Assembly: GCA_001600455.1 (NCBI GenBank)
Contig: BCKC01000002.1
Location: 4,974,171 to 5,038,170, forward strand
Direction of reading: 5' to 3'
Source of the DNA: Endocalyx cinctus
Taxonomy: Eukaryota; Ascomycota; Sordariomycetes; Amphisphaeriales; Apiosporaceae
DNA: 64,000 bases
Part shown: piece by piece, positions 45,900 through 58,100 of the stretch
Position numbering within the stretch: the first letter of the stretch is position 1
Layout of the letters: each line of letters begins with the position of its first letter
Program-made: the position numbers and the translations under genes
The notes under the pieces: generated by a model
Databases searched by the model: none
Seen by the model: the letters and a program-made list of their open reading frames with translations, nothing else
Told to the model about the DNA's origin: nothing

Positions 45900-47060
45900 A
45901 ACTTAATTAAGACTTTTTTATTAATTTCGAAAATTAACTATAACTTTTAAATAAAGGCTTATATAACTTTAAAAATATTATAATTAAATTTTTAACTATC
46001 GAAAATATTTATTAAGATATTTAAAATATTAGTATTAATAATACGCAATATTAATATTAAGCTAATAATAATAAATAAAAAAACGGTAATTTTAAATAAA
46101 GTTTATATTATCTTAACCACGATCAGAGCACTTATAATATTAATAATAATAACGTAATAAAACCGTAAAAATTAACTTATAAATATATATTATTAAAAAT
46201 AAATAAAATTAAAGGTATAATAAAAAAACTTTAATATATATTAATACGTTTATATTAAGTAAGTATTAAAAAAATAAAAAAAATAAAAATTTTATTAACG
46301 CGTATACCACATTTTAAAAAAATATTTTTAATATAATTACACAATTTATTATTATATATAATATATTAAATAAATTTATTATAATATTTCTTAATATAAA
46401 TATATTAATAAATAAAACCTTAAATATAATAAATAAAATAAAAATATATATTTATAATAAAATATTTATAATAATTAAGTATAAATTTAATATAATAATC
46501 GCGATAATTAAAATATATACCTATAATTAATAAATTTTACGTAATAATAACCTAAACCGGCTTTACGTATATATTTATATAATATAATATAATAATCTTA
46601 ACTATAATATTTATATAATATTAATATAAAATTATTATTTATATAATTATTAAAAATAAAGTTATATATAATAAATTAACGAAAAAAATAATTAAAATAA
46701 TAAATATAATAATTTTAAATTTTACGATTATTACAGTAAAATATTTACTAAATAATAACGTATTATTTATATTTAAAAATAAAGTTATATTAAAGATTTT
46801 AGTAAAAAAATAAGCATAAAAAACTTTTAGGCCGGGTATATATGTATAAAATAAAAAACTTATTATTTTAATATAAAATATCCCCATAAAGATATTATAT
46901 AATAAATAAATAATAAAAATATTATTATAATTATTATAAAAATATTAATTAAAAATTACCCGATATTAACCTAAATTACTTAATAACCTTAAAAGTTAAT
47001 ATAAAATAATTATATTATATATATATAATATTAAGGCTATATATATATTTTATAGCGACA
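45900..47060 (+). mobile_element. decayed LINE ORF1-like relic, copy A
   Basis: Homologous over about 1.15 kb to the reverse complement of 54015-55165; differences are mainly C:G to T:A, with copy A the more decayed. In copy B the readable fragments (SGDVLLIFKDK ... GEQA) resemble the gag-like ORF1 of fungal Tad-type LINEs. Stops occur throughout. It lies in the same orientation as the reverse-transcriptase relic at 50.6 kb and may belong to the same element. The ORF1 identity is a by-eye resemblance. Confidence 0.5.
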
Positions 47061-47167
47061 AATTATTATAAAAAGTATAATATTTTAATTATAAATTATA
47101 TATAATAAAAATTATTATTATATAATATCTATAGTAAGAAAAAGTATTAGTAAATTATAGTATTTTT

Positions 47168-48285
47168 CGCAAGTTACGGAAATTGTCACGATTACGGTAA
47201 TTGGTTCGGTTATCGTAACTTATCTCAAAGTATCCCTCCACTAAAATTTGGTAAAAGGGTATATATTTTTTTTCTTCTTTTTTACATAATCTTAATATAA
47301 TATTTCCTTAATTTATACTATATTAGATTATATTATATCTTTATTAAGGGGATTATTTATAATATACTAGGAAATCTTTATATTTTATTATATAAGTAAA
47401 GATTATTATTATATTTTAATAAATTATATATAATAAGTTCTGTATTGTAAAAAACCTAGTTTATATCGTAAAAGGTTTATATCGTTAATAATAAACGGTA
47501 TAATCGCGCTATACCCTTTTAGCCAAACGAATGTTAGAACTTGGCGAATTTTTATAATTTTCGTTAATATTTATTATATTATTTATTCCGTTGAGAGGAT
47601 TATTAATATTATTACCTTTTAAGTTTAGGTTAGCTAAAATAATATTTATAAATTTAAGCTCTTTACTAAATAGACGGCCAAAGATACGTCCAGAAGGAGA
47701 AAGTTTAAATAATCCTTTATCACGATTAAACCGGGCTTTTGGATTTCTATATAAGTCATTTTCTTTAGGACTTTTTAATTAACGACGAGGGGGGGAACGA
47801 CGGGGAGATAAATAATAGGGCGATATTAAATTTAAATTATTTAATTATTATGTTATATTTAATTTTACGAGGTTGTTACTTAATAGGTATATGTATAATT
47901 TATAAATTATTTTAATTTTATTTATAATATTTATTATTAATTTATCGTATAGATTTATTATTTAATTAAGATAAGGTAGTAAGTTTTATGATAGATTAAA
48001 TTAAGTAAGTATAAATAATTTTCCTTTTGTTTATTTGTGAATCGTGGTTAATATAAATAATAGTGGGTAGATAAATAATAATAAGTAAAGAAGTTTTATA
48101 ATTAGGTAGTTAAATAAGAGGAGATTAATTAGTATTAGATGTGTTTTTAGTATATATGTAATATAAATAAATTATGAAAAAAATTATATATATAAATAAA
48201 AGATATATATTTATTTATAAGGTTTGAGAGAGTTATGGTAATTGTGATAATTACGGTAATTGACACGGTTACGGTAATTTTTAAT
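47168..48285. repeat. 1.1-kb segment bounded by ~50-bp direct repeats
   Basis: GTTACGGAAATTGTCACGAT... at 47.17 kb and GTTATGGTAATTGTGATAAT... at 48.23 kb are related direct repeats, each holding the submotif TTACGGTAATT. The enclosed DNA is poor in C on the plus strand but retains G, unlike its A-rich neighbours. It has one 63-codon open frame (47591-47782) of unknown meaning. It could be a short LTR-like or TIR-lacking insertion; not identified. Confidence 0.4.
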
Positions 48286-48810
48286 ATAACCCTATTTATA
48301 AATATAACTGTAATCGGCAAAAAATACGGTAATTAATTATCTTAAAGACTTATTATAGATTTTAATTATTATAAATTTAGTTATATTATTTACATATATA
48401 AGAAAAAGGCTTATTACGGACGATATGCGAATAATATTTATAAGGGAGAAAATTAGGATAAAAAATTAAGATATTTTATAATAATAAAATTAATTAAAAT
48501 ATCTTTATAATATTATAATTGCGGTAATAAGTATATTATTTAAGATTATAGTTATAAAGTAATATAAGCGTAATAAAAGCGGGTTAAAGTTATTTATTTG
48601 GAAAAATTATATTAATTTAAAAAAGATAATATATTAAGTACTATATTTTATACTAGTAATAATAAAGAATTAAGATATTTATATAAAAATAATATTATAT
48701 TATTAATATATATATATATATATTAATATAATATTTAATAAAAAATTAAATTTAGATATATTTCCGGATTATAGTATTAATATATTGCTAAAAATATATA
48801 TAAAATTATT

Positions 48811-48935
48811 AATATAAAGTAGTATAAGTGTGAAAGATGATGTATTGGTAGCTTGGAAGCTTCGCTTCTAAGCTAGCTATATATTTATTTAGTATAGTAT
48901 ATAGTATAGGTGGAACCCATACTACACTGTATCAA
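48811..48935 (+). repeat. repeat family R1 (MITE-like), copy 2
   Basis: Near-intact copy: AATATAAAGTAGTATAAGTG at the left, TAGCTTGGAAGCTTCGCTTC in the middle, and a right end where AGTATAGGT-GGA-ACCCATACT forms a small hairpin before ACACTGTATCAA. It is much less mutated than the DNA around it. Confidence 0.75.
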
Positions 48936-49370
48936 TTATTAAGTAATTTAAAGAAATTAAGGATTAATTAATAAATAATTATTTTATCTTTTTAATAATT
49001 AAAGCAGTTTTCTGGAATATTATAAAATTAAAAGAAAATATTAATTAAATATTTTATAAAAAAAATGTATATAATATATTTATAATATAAAAACCGGCTA
49101 TATAAGTAAGAAATATAATATATTACCCTAAATTTATAAGTTTTACGTTTATTTGGAATAATAATAAAGTAATATTATATTTTAATAAAAAATTTATTAT
49201 AAAAAAATTAATAATTTAATTAAGTAAAAATTAAATTAATATTATTATTAAAGATAAAGAAAATATTATTATAATATAATTAATATATTTACTTATATAA
49301 AATAATATAAATTAAATAAATTTATTACGCAAATTTAATAAATAAAATATATTAAAAAAGTATAATATAA

Positions 49371-49604
49371 GTAACGGAAGTGGCCCGTGCACGCATTTGC
49401 ATGCTTATATCATTAACGCGGGAACCATGTTGAGTAACCCCGCGCTAGCTGAAGTGGTTTATGTATACATTAGCCCGCACACTTATTACGCTAATGCATG
49501 AGCACACACTTGGTAATTCCTTCCTTTCCTCCTTATCTTAGTATTGTATTATTAGGGTAGATAATACATCAGCATTGTCTATGTTTATTCCTCTTTCGTA
49601 ACAC
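49371..49604 (+). repeat. repeat family R2 (LTR-like), copy 2
   Basis: Well-preserved copy beginning near GTAACGGAAGTGGCCCGTGC and ending CTCTTTCGTAACA. It contains CCCCGCGCTAGCTGAAGTGG, CTTTCCTCCTTATCTTAG and TAGATAATACATCAGCATTG, all shared with 59542-59750. Normal GC within an AT-rich setting. Confidence 0.75.
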
Positions 49605-49619
49605 AGAGGCCCTTTATAG

Positions 49620-51380
49620 TTTTATATTAAGTAAAAAATACTTAAAAAATAATAAAATATAGTTATAAATAATAATATAATATTTAAAATTTATATTATT
49701 TAAAATATAATATTAAAACGTATAATTAATATCTCATACTTATAAAAATTATTATAAATAATAAATCTTTTTAAAATTTAAATAAATAAGCTAAATAAAT
49801 AAATAAATCGCCGAGTAATAATATTATATTATTAATATTTAAACGTTTTACAAATAAATTAATTAAAGGTTATACTTTTAATAAAAAATTAATAATCTTA
49901 ATAAAAAATTTTTTCTTAATATCTTTAATAAATTTATTAAATATATAAAATTATAATAAATAATAATTTATTAATTTTTAACGTAATATATATATTATAA
50001 ATATTATTATTAAAAATATTAAAATAATTATTAAAATAACAAATTTTTAAAAGGCCTTAAGGGATAATTTTATATTAAATAATTTCTTAAAAATCTACAA
50101 AAAGCCACTATATTAACAATTAATAATATTTATATAAGTAAGTTTTAATTTAATATATTACTTATAATATTTTCGTTATATAATCGTGGTAATTATACCT
50201 AAATTAGAGAAAAAATAACTAATAAAAAAATTAATTAAAAAATAAAAATTTATTTTTTTAATTAATTTTATTAATAAAGTAATAAAAAAGGTAATAACGC
50301 GAATATTAAATAATTTTATTAAAATATATATACTTTTTTTTATAAAATAAACAAAAAATTAAAGATTTAAATTAATAAATATAATAATATAAATAATTAT
50401 TAATATAATAAAGGAAATAATTTATATAAAAATAGTAATAATATTATTTTAATTTAATATTATAAAAATTTTTAATATAGTAAATTATAAATAATTAATT
50501 TATATTTTATAAAATAAGGGAATATTTCTTAATATAATTACTTAAATTAAATTATTTATATTTAAGTATATAATATACCTTTATTTTAATAGTAAAATAT
50601 TAATATTAATCCCCTTTAAGGCGAAAGTCCCCCAAGGCTCCCCCTTTTTATTAATATTATTCCTATTATTTATTTTAATATTATATAAAAAACTTATAAC
50701 GTATATAAAACTTTAACTTATAAACTTCGTTAATAATATAAATATAATAATAATTAATATAAAAATATAAAAGAATTATAATATATTATTAAAGGTATAA
50801 AATATTTATAAATTATAAATAATATATTATAATATTATATTTACGGCGAAAAAAAATAAAAATTATATATTTTTACGTAAAATATATTAAATTTTTTAAT
50901 ATAATATAATTAAAAAATATAATAATTATTCTATATTATCCTAAATATAAGGAGAAGTAGGGTATATAATTTTTAAATATATAATTTAATATATATATAA
51001 ATTAAGTTAATTATTTAAAATAAATTAATAAAAAATTAATTATATAAAAATTATCGGTATTAAAATTAGCTAATTTAATATAAAGATTTAACCTTTTTAA
51101 AATAAAATAATTATATATAATTATTATATATAATATATTTATATACGTTGCGTTAATATAATATATATTAAATATAAATATATTTAAAAAAAATTACTAA
51201 AGGATTTAATATAATATAATTATAATATTTAAAACGAGTTATTAAAATATATAAAGTAACCCCTATAATATAAATTAAAACTAAATTATTAATCTTACTA
51301 ATAAACCTTTACTTAAGTTAAAAAATAATAATAAATTACACACGTATTAATCTTATAATATAAAAAATAATAAAATAAAT
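49620..51380 (+). mobile_element. decayed non-LTR retrotransposon (Tad-type LINE) with reverse transcriptase core
   Basis: In one frame, codons from 50621 read AKVPQGSPFLLILFLLFILI, matching the conserved GxPQGSPLSPxLFLLF motif of fungal LINE reverse transcriptases. In the same frame, 34 codons on (50723-50743), the strand that should carry FVDD reads FVNN: both catalytic aspartate codons (GAY) have become AAT by G-to-A change. The frame also has stops of the kind made from CAA, CAG or CGA codons. Element limits are uncertain: the left limit is set by R2 and the right by the GC island at 51.38 kb. Confidence 0.7.
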
Positions 51381-51615
51381 TGTAAGGCTGGGAGCTAAGG
51401 CTCAGCCTGACAACCGGCCATTGGTCGTACTCCGGTCAGGTGACTAAGAGCCACATATTCTGTAATTATAATCGGGCACGAATAGGGCCCGATACTAGTG
51501 TGATATATATCGGTGCAAGGCCCGGTAATAACTTCATATTTCTTAAGGATTAATCAAGTCATAATTCTACCCATAAGCTTTCCCAGCGTCCCTATCTCGT
51601 AACCTGATAACCTTA
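51381..51615. other. GC-balanced island after the LINE relic
   Basis: About 230 bp of normal composition starting TGTAAGGCTGGGAGCTAAGG, with an internal short inverted pair (GGCTGGGAGC / GCTCAGCC-type). It could be a solo LTR, a LINE 3' end or unmutated single-copy DNA. No second copy is found in this window and nothing coding is seen. Confidence 0.4.
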
Positions 51616-53612
51616 TATAAATTACGCGCAAAATTATAAATAAAATTTTTAATATAAAGGCAAAAAACCGTAAAAATTAAAAACGTTAAAGGCAATAAAA
51701 ATATAAACTTAATATTAATATAACATAAATAAACTTTAACCTAAATTATAATATTACTTATACAATTTATAAACTTAAAATTATAATAATAAATAAATAA
51801 TAAAAAAACGTTTTTTTAAAAAAACAAATATAAAACTTATAAAAAAGATTAAAATAAAAACAATTTAGGTAATTTACCTATATTATATTTACAAACAATA
51901 TATTAAATTATTATTAAAATATTAACCTAAACTAATTTAAATTATTATTTAAATATAAAATATTAATAATTATATAAATTAAAATAAAAAAAATTAAATT
52001 AAAGACTTTTTTATTTTTATAAAAAATTACCGACGTAATATTACTATATTATAGTTACGATAATAACAAAAAAATAACAAAATATATTATTCTATATTAT
52101 TTATAATAAGAAAGATTACGTATAAAATTATTATAATAAATTACTTTACTAATATTATAAATATGTAAAAACCTTAATTAAATTATAAAGAACCCGTAAA
52201 CTGTTAAATAATTAATAAAATAAATAGTATATATTAATTTACTAAATATATATAAAGTAATAAAAGAAATCGGCGGTTAACGTAGTTATAAGATACGCTC
52301 GAAGTAGGAGTAACGTATATATAATATATTATTATTTCCCTAAAAAAAGAAAAAAAAACTATAAATTCTTATTAACGAGGAAAATTAAAGAAATTAAATT
52401 ATAAAAAATAAAAACTATAAAAGCGATAATTATACTATATTAACGTAAAGTTAAAATCAAAATAAAACGAGGTAAAAAAATCGTAATATACCCAAAAAGG
52501 CTAAAGAATTTTATTAATAACACGTTAACGAAATATAGGCACGATAACTAATTAAAAAAAAACGATATCTAATTAAGGCCGGGAAAAAAAAGAAGATAAT
52601 AGTACGGGGGTAAATCGTTAAAGTTATAATAATAAGCCGTAAATATCTTTAGGTTATAATTCTTAAGATTATTTTTTATTATTCTTATCCTTATTTTTTT
52701 TTCTTTTTTTCTTTTCCTTTTTTTCGAGCTTTTTGCTTAATTCTTTTTAAATAAACTATTAATAACGTTAACGTAATATTAAAATAATAATAAAGCCTAC
52801 TACCATAGTAATAAAATCTTTAATAAACCCCGTAACCTTTAAAGTAAGCGAAAAAATCGTGAGAAAGGGGGAAGATAATATAAACGCAGCGAGCATAAGG
52901 ATAAAAAGTTAAAAAAAATATAATATTATTAATAAATTATTTACCCTTAAGTAATAATTACTTAGTAATAATATTAGCCTTTTTTTAAGTTTAAATTACT
53001 TAAGAATAATATTAATAAGATATATATATAATGTAAATAAAATAAGGAAAATTATTTATAAATTTAGAATTTTTATTTAAAGTTGTAGTAATAATAATAA
53101 TTATAAAGGCTTAAGTAATAATAATAACGAAGTAAGAAATTTAAAATATTTAGTATAAATAATATATATATAGGTTAATATTTATATTCTTGCAGGTATA
53201 ATTACTTTAAGCATAAAATTTATAACGTATATTATTATTTGGAAATATATTATTTTTTTAATTAATACGTAAATAATACGTTATATATTAATTTATATTA
53301 AATAAGTAATATAAGGATCTTTAGCGATATGTTATATATAGTGGATATAGGATATTGGGTATAATATAATAATAACGTAAAAAGTAATATAATAACGCTT
53401 AACGAATAACGTGTTAATTAACTTGCCTAAAAACGAGGAAGAAATAACGTTAGCAACTAAGGCTATAAAAGTGGCCGGAGAAATAAAAACTAACAACTTA
53501 ATAATAAAAAATAAAAATATAAATATTTAACGTAATATAAACGTTATATAAAATATATAAAAGATTTAAAAATAATATTTATAATATTATTATTATTATT
53601 ATTATATTTATT
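51616..53612. other. A-rich decayed sequence, unidentified
   Basis: Strongly A-rich on the plus strand, with some G and little C (for example 52370-52620 and 52860-52920). It looks like a transposon decayed mostly on one strand. I could not read any protein motif in it. Confidence 0.4.
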
Positions 53613-53990
53613 TTATTTATTTATATTTATTCCGTTCGCCTATTTACTTATATAATTAATTACATAAAAGCATAGTCCTTTATCTATGCTTTTTCGCAAG
53701 TAAAACCTATGCGGCCGCCGCGCGAACATGACAACCACGGGATAAAAACCTCACGCATCCAAATATATCTACTCTCTCCGTTTTTTTTTACTCAACTGGA
53801 TTATACCACCCAGGGGGTGCCAAAAGGCGAAAAAAGGTAAAAATTTAGGGGCGTTAACTACCCCCGTCGCGCGCGTCTTACGCGCATAACTATTACACAG
53901 TTCCTGTAATGGTACCGGTTACAATATAATTTCCAGCTCTAGTGAGGAAAGGGCGTAAATCGTACCTTTCGTTTGGTTAAGTTTTCTGTA
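53613..53990 (+). repeat. repeat family R3, best-preserved copy
   Basis: GC-balanced copy including AAAGCATAGTCCTTTATCTA, CATGACAACCACGGGATAAA, a C/T tract and GGGGGTGCCAAAAGGCG. It serves as the reference against which copies at 42.94 kb and 44.39 kb are seen to be decayed by C:G to T:A changes. About 370 bp with its terminal arm. Confidence 0.75.
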
Positions 53991-54014
53991 ATTACCCGTC
54001 CAACGATAATGCGC

Positions 54015-55165
54015 AAGCGCGAAGCCCACATTACGTTAGCATATATACAATATAATCGTCCTATATTAACCCTTAGGGTTATTAGGCAATTTAGGTCAGC
54101 ACTAGGTAATCTCCGGTTAATATCTTTATAATAATTACAATAACGTTTTCGCCGCTTATTTATCGCGTAATATCTTCGTAGGAACGCCTTATATTAAAAT
54201 AATAAATTTTCTACCCTATACGTACGCACCCGGCTTAAAAACTCTCTACGCCTGTTCTCCCGCTAAAATATTTAATATAACTTTATCTTTAAATATAAGT
54301 AATACGTCACCACTTAATAACCACTTCGCCGTAATAGCCGTAAAACTTAAAATTATTGCGTTTACTACTTTAACCGTCTTCTCCGCTAATTTATTATATA
54401 TAACTTCGTTTTTAATAATTACACAAATAATAATTTTACGTCAATATCGTGTAAATATTATAGCCGGGACTATTACATTACGTTATATAAATATATACGT
54501 AAGGCCGGTTTAAATTACTACTACGTAGGATTTATTAGCCGTGAACGCGTATATTTTAATCGTCACGACTATTATATTAAATTTATACTTAATTACCGCG
54601 AACATCTTATCATAAATATATATTTTTATCTTATTTATCATATTTAAGGTTTTATTTATTAATATATTCGTATTAGGAAATATTATAATAAGTTCGTTTA
54701 ATATATCATATATAATAATAAACTACACAATTACGTCGAGGACATTTTCTTAAAACGTAATATATACGTCAACGAAATTTTCACCTTTTCCTATTCCTTT
54801 AACACCCACCTAATATAAATATATTAATATATATTAAAATCCTCTCACTATACCTTTAATCTTACTTATCTCCAATATTACATATTCGTAAATTAATTCC
54901 TATAACTCCACCACGTTATTATTATTAATATTATAAATACTTTAACCGTAATTAAAATAATATTAACTTTATTCGAAACCACTATTTCCCCCATCTATTA
55001 TTATTAGCTCAACGTTAACGTCGCGCGCTATTAACGCCGACATCTCGAATACCTTAATAGGTATTTTTAGTAATTAGGAATTCGATTATAATATTTTTAA
55101 GGCTATACGAGCCTTCGTTTAAAAATTATAGCTAATTTTCGGAATTAGTAAAAGTTTTTTTAAAA
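54015..55165 (-). mobile_element. decayed LINE ORF1-like relic, copy B
   Basis: Reverse complement is homologous to 45900-47060 but retains more C and G. On the plus strand C is kept while G is largely lost, so decay was asymmetric between strands. Minus-strand fragments such as KWLLSGDVLLIFKDKVIL and ILAGEQA resemble the ORF1/gag-like protein of Tad-type LINEs, with stops in between. It is cut off near 54.0 kb by repeat R3. Confidence 0.5.
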
Positions 55166-55600
55166 AAGTAATATATTTTATTATAATTTATAATATTAAT
55201 AACTTTATAATAATAATTATATATATAATTAATTAATTAATAAAAATAAATAAAACTTACTATTTTTAAAGTATCGTTTTTAAAATAAATTATAATTTAA
55301 CCTTAAGGCAAATTTGGCTTTTTAAAAGTTTAATAAAATAATATAATTTATTAATATTTACTATTTTTTATATAAGTAAATTATATATATATAAATAAAT
55401 AAACTTACTTTTTAAATTATTTTGCTAAGTTTATATAATTAGTGTTATAACTATAACTTAGCTTATTAGCGCTTTAAAATAGCGTTTTAAAAAGCATTTT
55501 TAGTGCGAATCTACTTAATAATAGTTAAATTTACTTCAGTAAGCCATTACTCCCAAAAAGTAGCTAATAAAACATTAAAAATAGTAATATTAAAATTTAT

Positions 55601-55634
<34 letters not shown>

Positions 55635-55921
55635 TAAAAATATACTAAATAATAAATATTATAATATTTATGTAAAATAAAACTAAATTATTAAGGAATT
55701 AGTTTAGTTTATATATTATTATTTAGTAAAAAATTTATTTAATATTCGGATAAATTATATACCGATTTTATTAATTTAAAAAAAAATAAATATATGTAAT
55801 TAATTATATAAGTAAATAGGCGAACGGAATAAATATAAATAAATAATATAAAATTAAAAGTTTACTTAAATTAAAATTTTAAAATTAATTAATTAATTTT
55901 AATACTAAATTAAAAAATAAT

Positions 55922-56047
55922 TAATATAAAGTAGTATGGGTGTGAAAGATGATATATTCGTAGCTTAGAAGCGAAGCTTCCAAGCTAGCTATATATTTAT
56001 CTAGTACAATATATAGTATGGGTTTCACCCATACTACACTGTATTAA
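55922..56047 (+). repeat. repeat family R1 (MITE-like), copy 3, best preserved
   Basis: Left end TAATATAAAGTAGTATGGGT; right end AGTATGGGT-TTC-ACCCATACT hairpin then ACACTGTATTAA. The outer ends are inverted copies of each other (GTAGTATGGGTG ... CACCCATACTAC). The centre TTAGAAGCGAAGCTTCCAA is near-palindromic. It is non-coding, in keeping with a non-autonomous DNA element. Confidence 0.75.
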
Positions 56048-56049
56048 TA

Positions 56050-58100
56050 ATATTAAAAATAATAATTTTTTTTTATTATTTTTAATATATAAACTTTAAA
56101 ATTACGTGATTTATATATTAAAATTAATATATAAATTAATTAAATTCGAAGTTATTTATAATTAATATATAACTTTAAATATATATAATACTTTTTTAAA
56201 TATTTTAAAAATATATTTAAGTATTAAAATTAATAATATTTTAAGGTATATTAAATATATTTCTTTTTAAATTATTATTATTAATAATTTATAATTAATT
56301 TTTATTTATTATTTAATATAATTTAAAATAATTATATTATTAATAATACTTTTTTTAAAATATTTTAAATAAAAATATAAAAATTTAATAAAAAAAGATT
56401 TTTATAACGATATACGATATGTAGTATATATTATTAATATTATTATATAAATAATATTAAAAATATATATATTAAATAATAAAAGTTTAAATTATTTATT
56501 TAATTATATAAATAATAATAATTAAAATTAAAGTTAAAATATAATTTAAAAAATAATATATATTATTTATTTATTAATTAATTATTTAAATTTTAATTTA
56601 TATATAAAACTAATTATAATATATTTAAATTTAATTAATAAAATTCGATAAATTATTATTTTAATAAGATATATAATAGAAATAAAAGAATTATTATAAT
56701 AAAATATTCGTTTTAAAGTTTAAAATAATTAATTATTAAAAAATTATAATATAATAAAAATACTACTAATAAATAAATATTTTTATTATATTTTTTATTA
56801 TAATAAATTAATAATATTAATAATAAATATATATTTTTAATAAATATTATAACTCGATAAAATTTAATATATAATATATTAAAAATATTTTTAGAATTAA
56901 AAAAAACCCCTTACTTTTATTTATCGAAATACTATTAATAATAAATTTAAAAAATTATTTTTAAATTATAACGATTTCGAAATTACTAAAAAATTAAAAT
57001 CATTATTTAAAATATTTATTAAACCTTCAATTAAATTATAAGCTAAAAGTTATACAATATTACCGAAAATACTTTTATATATTTATTAAATATATAAATA
57101 TTTACATATATTTCGAAGTAATATTCGAGATAAAATTAAAGTAAATATAAAAAATAATCTAGTAAGTTTATTTATTTTATATTTTTATTATTATTTTAAT
57201 AATTATTATTATAATATTAATTAATTATAATTTATTAATTTAAGAATTACTACTTATATAATTTATTAATGTTATAGATAATAGTATTGAAAAAATATTT
57301 TCTGGAACGGTTAAATAATTTATTAATTCGAAAATATAAACTTTATATTTTTAGTATAATTTTAAACCTATTATTTAAAGTTATTTACTTTTAAAGTAAT
57401 AAATTATTAAATTTTTATTTAAATATTAAAATAGATATTACTTAATTATTTAAAGTAAAATATAATAAGTAAGTATTAATTATTATTTAATTAATTATTA
57501 TTTAATTTATTATTTATTTATTATTTTACTTATTTATTTATTTATAATTTAAATATATTAAATAGAACGAAGATAATTTTAATTTATTCGACGAATTAAA
57601 CGATTTTTTTACAATAATTTTAATATCGATAATAATTTAAATAATTTAAATTTTAATTCTAATAATAAGTTTTTTTTAAATCGAATAATTATTAATATTA
57701 AAAATAAAGTTAATATTTATTTAAATAAAGACTTATTTTTAAAATTAGTAAATATTTTTTATTATTAAAATATATTATTATTATTATTATTTATTATTTA
57801 AATAAGTTAATTTATTAAAATATTAAAAAAAATAATATATTTAAATTTTTAATTTTATCAATTTTAGCTAAAGAATATTTAGGTATACTAGTTATTTCGG
57901 CTAATATAAAAAGAGTTTTTTTAATTTCTAATAATATTATTATAAAAAACCGTAATAAAATAGCCCTAAAATCAGTAAAATAGTTAATTTTATTACGAAG
58001 TTAAAATTTAACTAATTTAACTAAATTATTATTAAAAAAAATAATAGAAAATTAATTAAAATTTAAAAGTAATTTATTATTAATTAATAAAAAAAAAATT
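56050..58100 (+). mobile_element. decayed hAT-family DNA transposon (transposase C-terminal domain readable)
   Basis: In the frame starting at 57855 one reads LSILAKEYLGILVISANIKR, followed by VFLISNNIIIKNRNKIALKS. This matches the hAT dimerisation domain at the transposase C-terminus (pattern LAxDYLxIPATSAxxERVFS ... NRLxPxxVxAL). The expected E-R-V-F appears as K-R-V-F, a Glu-to-Lys change compatible with G-to-A mutation. Upstream DNA to about 56.05 kb is too decayed to read, so the left limit is a guess and the terminal repeats were not found. Confidence 0.6.

Larger units (their letters stand above)
53613..55846. mobile_element. 2.2-kb segment bounded by perfect 54-bp inverted repeats
   Basis: 53613-53666 and 55793-55846 are exact reverse complements over 54 bases, including the non-AT core TTCCGTTCGCCTATTTAC. 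The interior holds an R3 repeat (left), then the inverted LINE ORF1-like relic (copy B). It then holds AT-rich DNA to the right arm. The left arm continues into R3 while the right does not. It may be a TIR element that captured LINE sequence, or a nested product. No transposase was recognised inside. Confidence 0.6.

Noticed and set aside
46639..46887. 82-codon minus-strand frame in the AT block
   Set aside because: Ile/Phe/Leu/Tyr-rich chance frame in sequence with very low GC; overlaps the LINE ORF1-like relic on the other strand.
47591..47782. 63-codon frame as a real gene
   Set aside because: Open and less AT-rich than its surroundings, but no homologue recognised and it lies inside a repeat-bounded unit; kept only as part of that unit.
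55922..56047. Helitron end (because of the terminal hairpin in R1)
   Set aside because: No CTRR 3' terminus and the ends are inverted repeats, which Helitrons lack.
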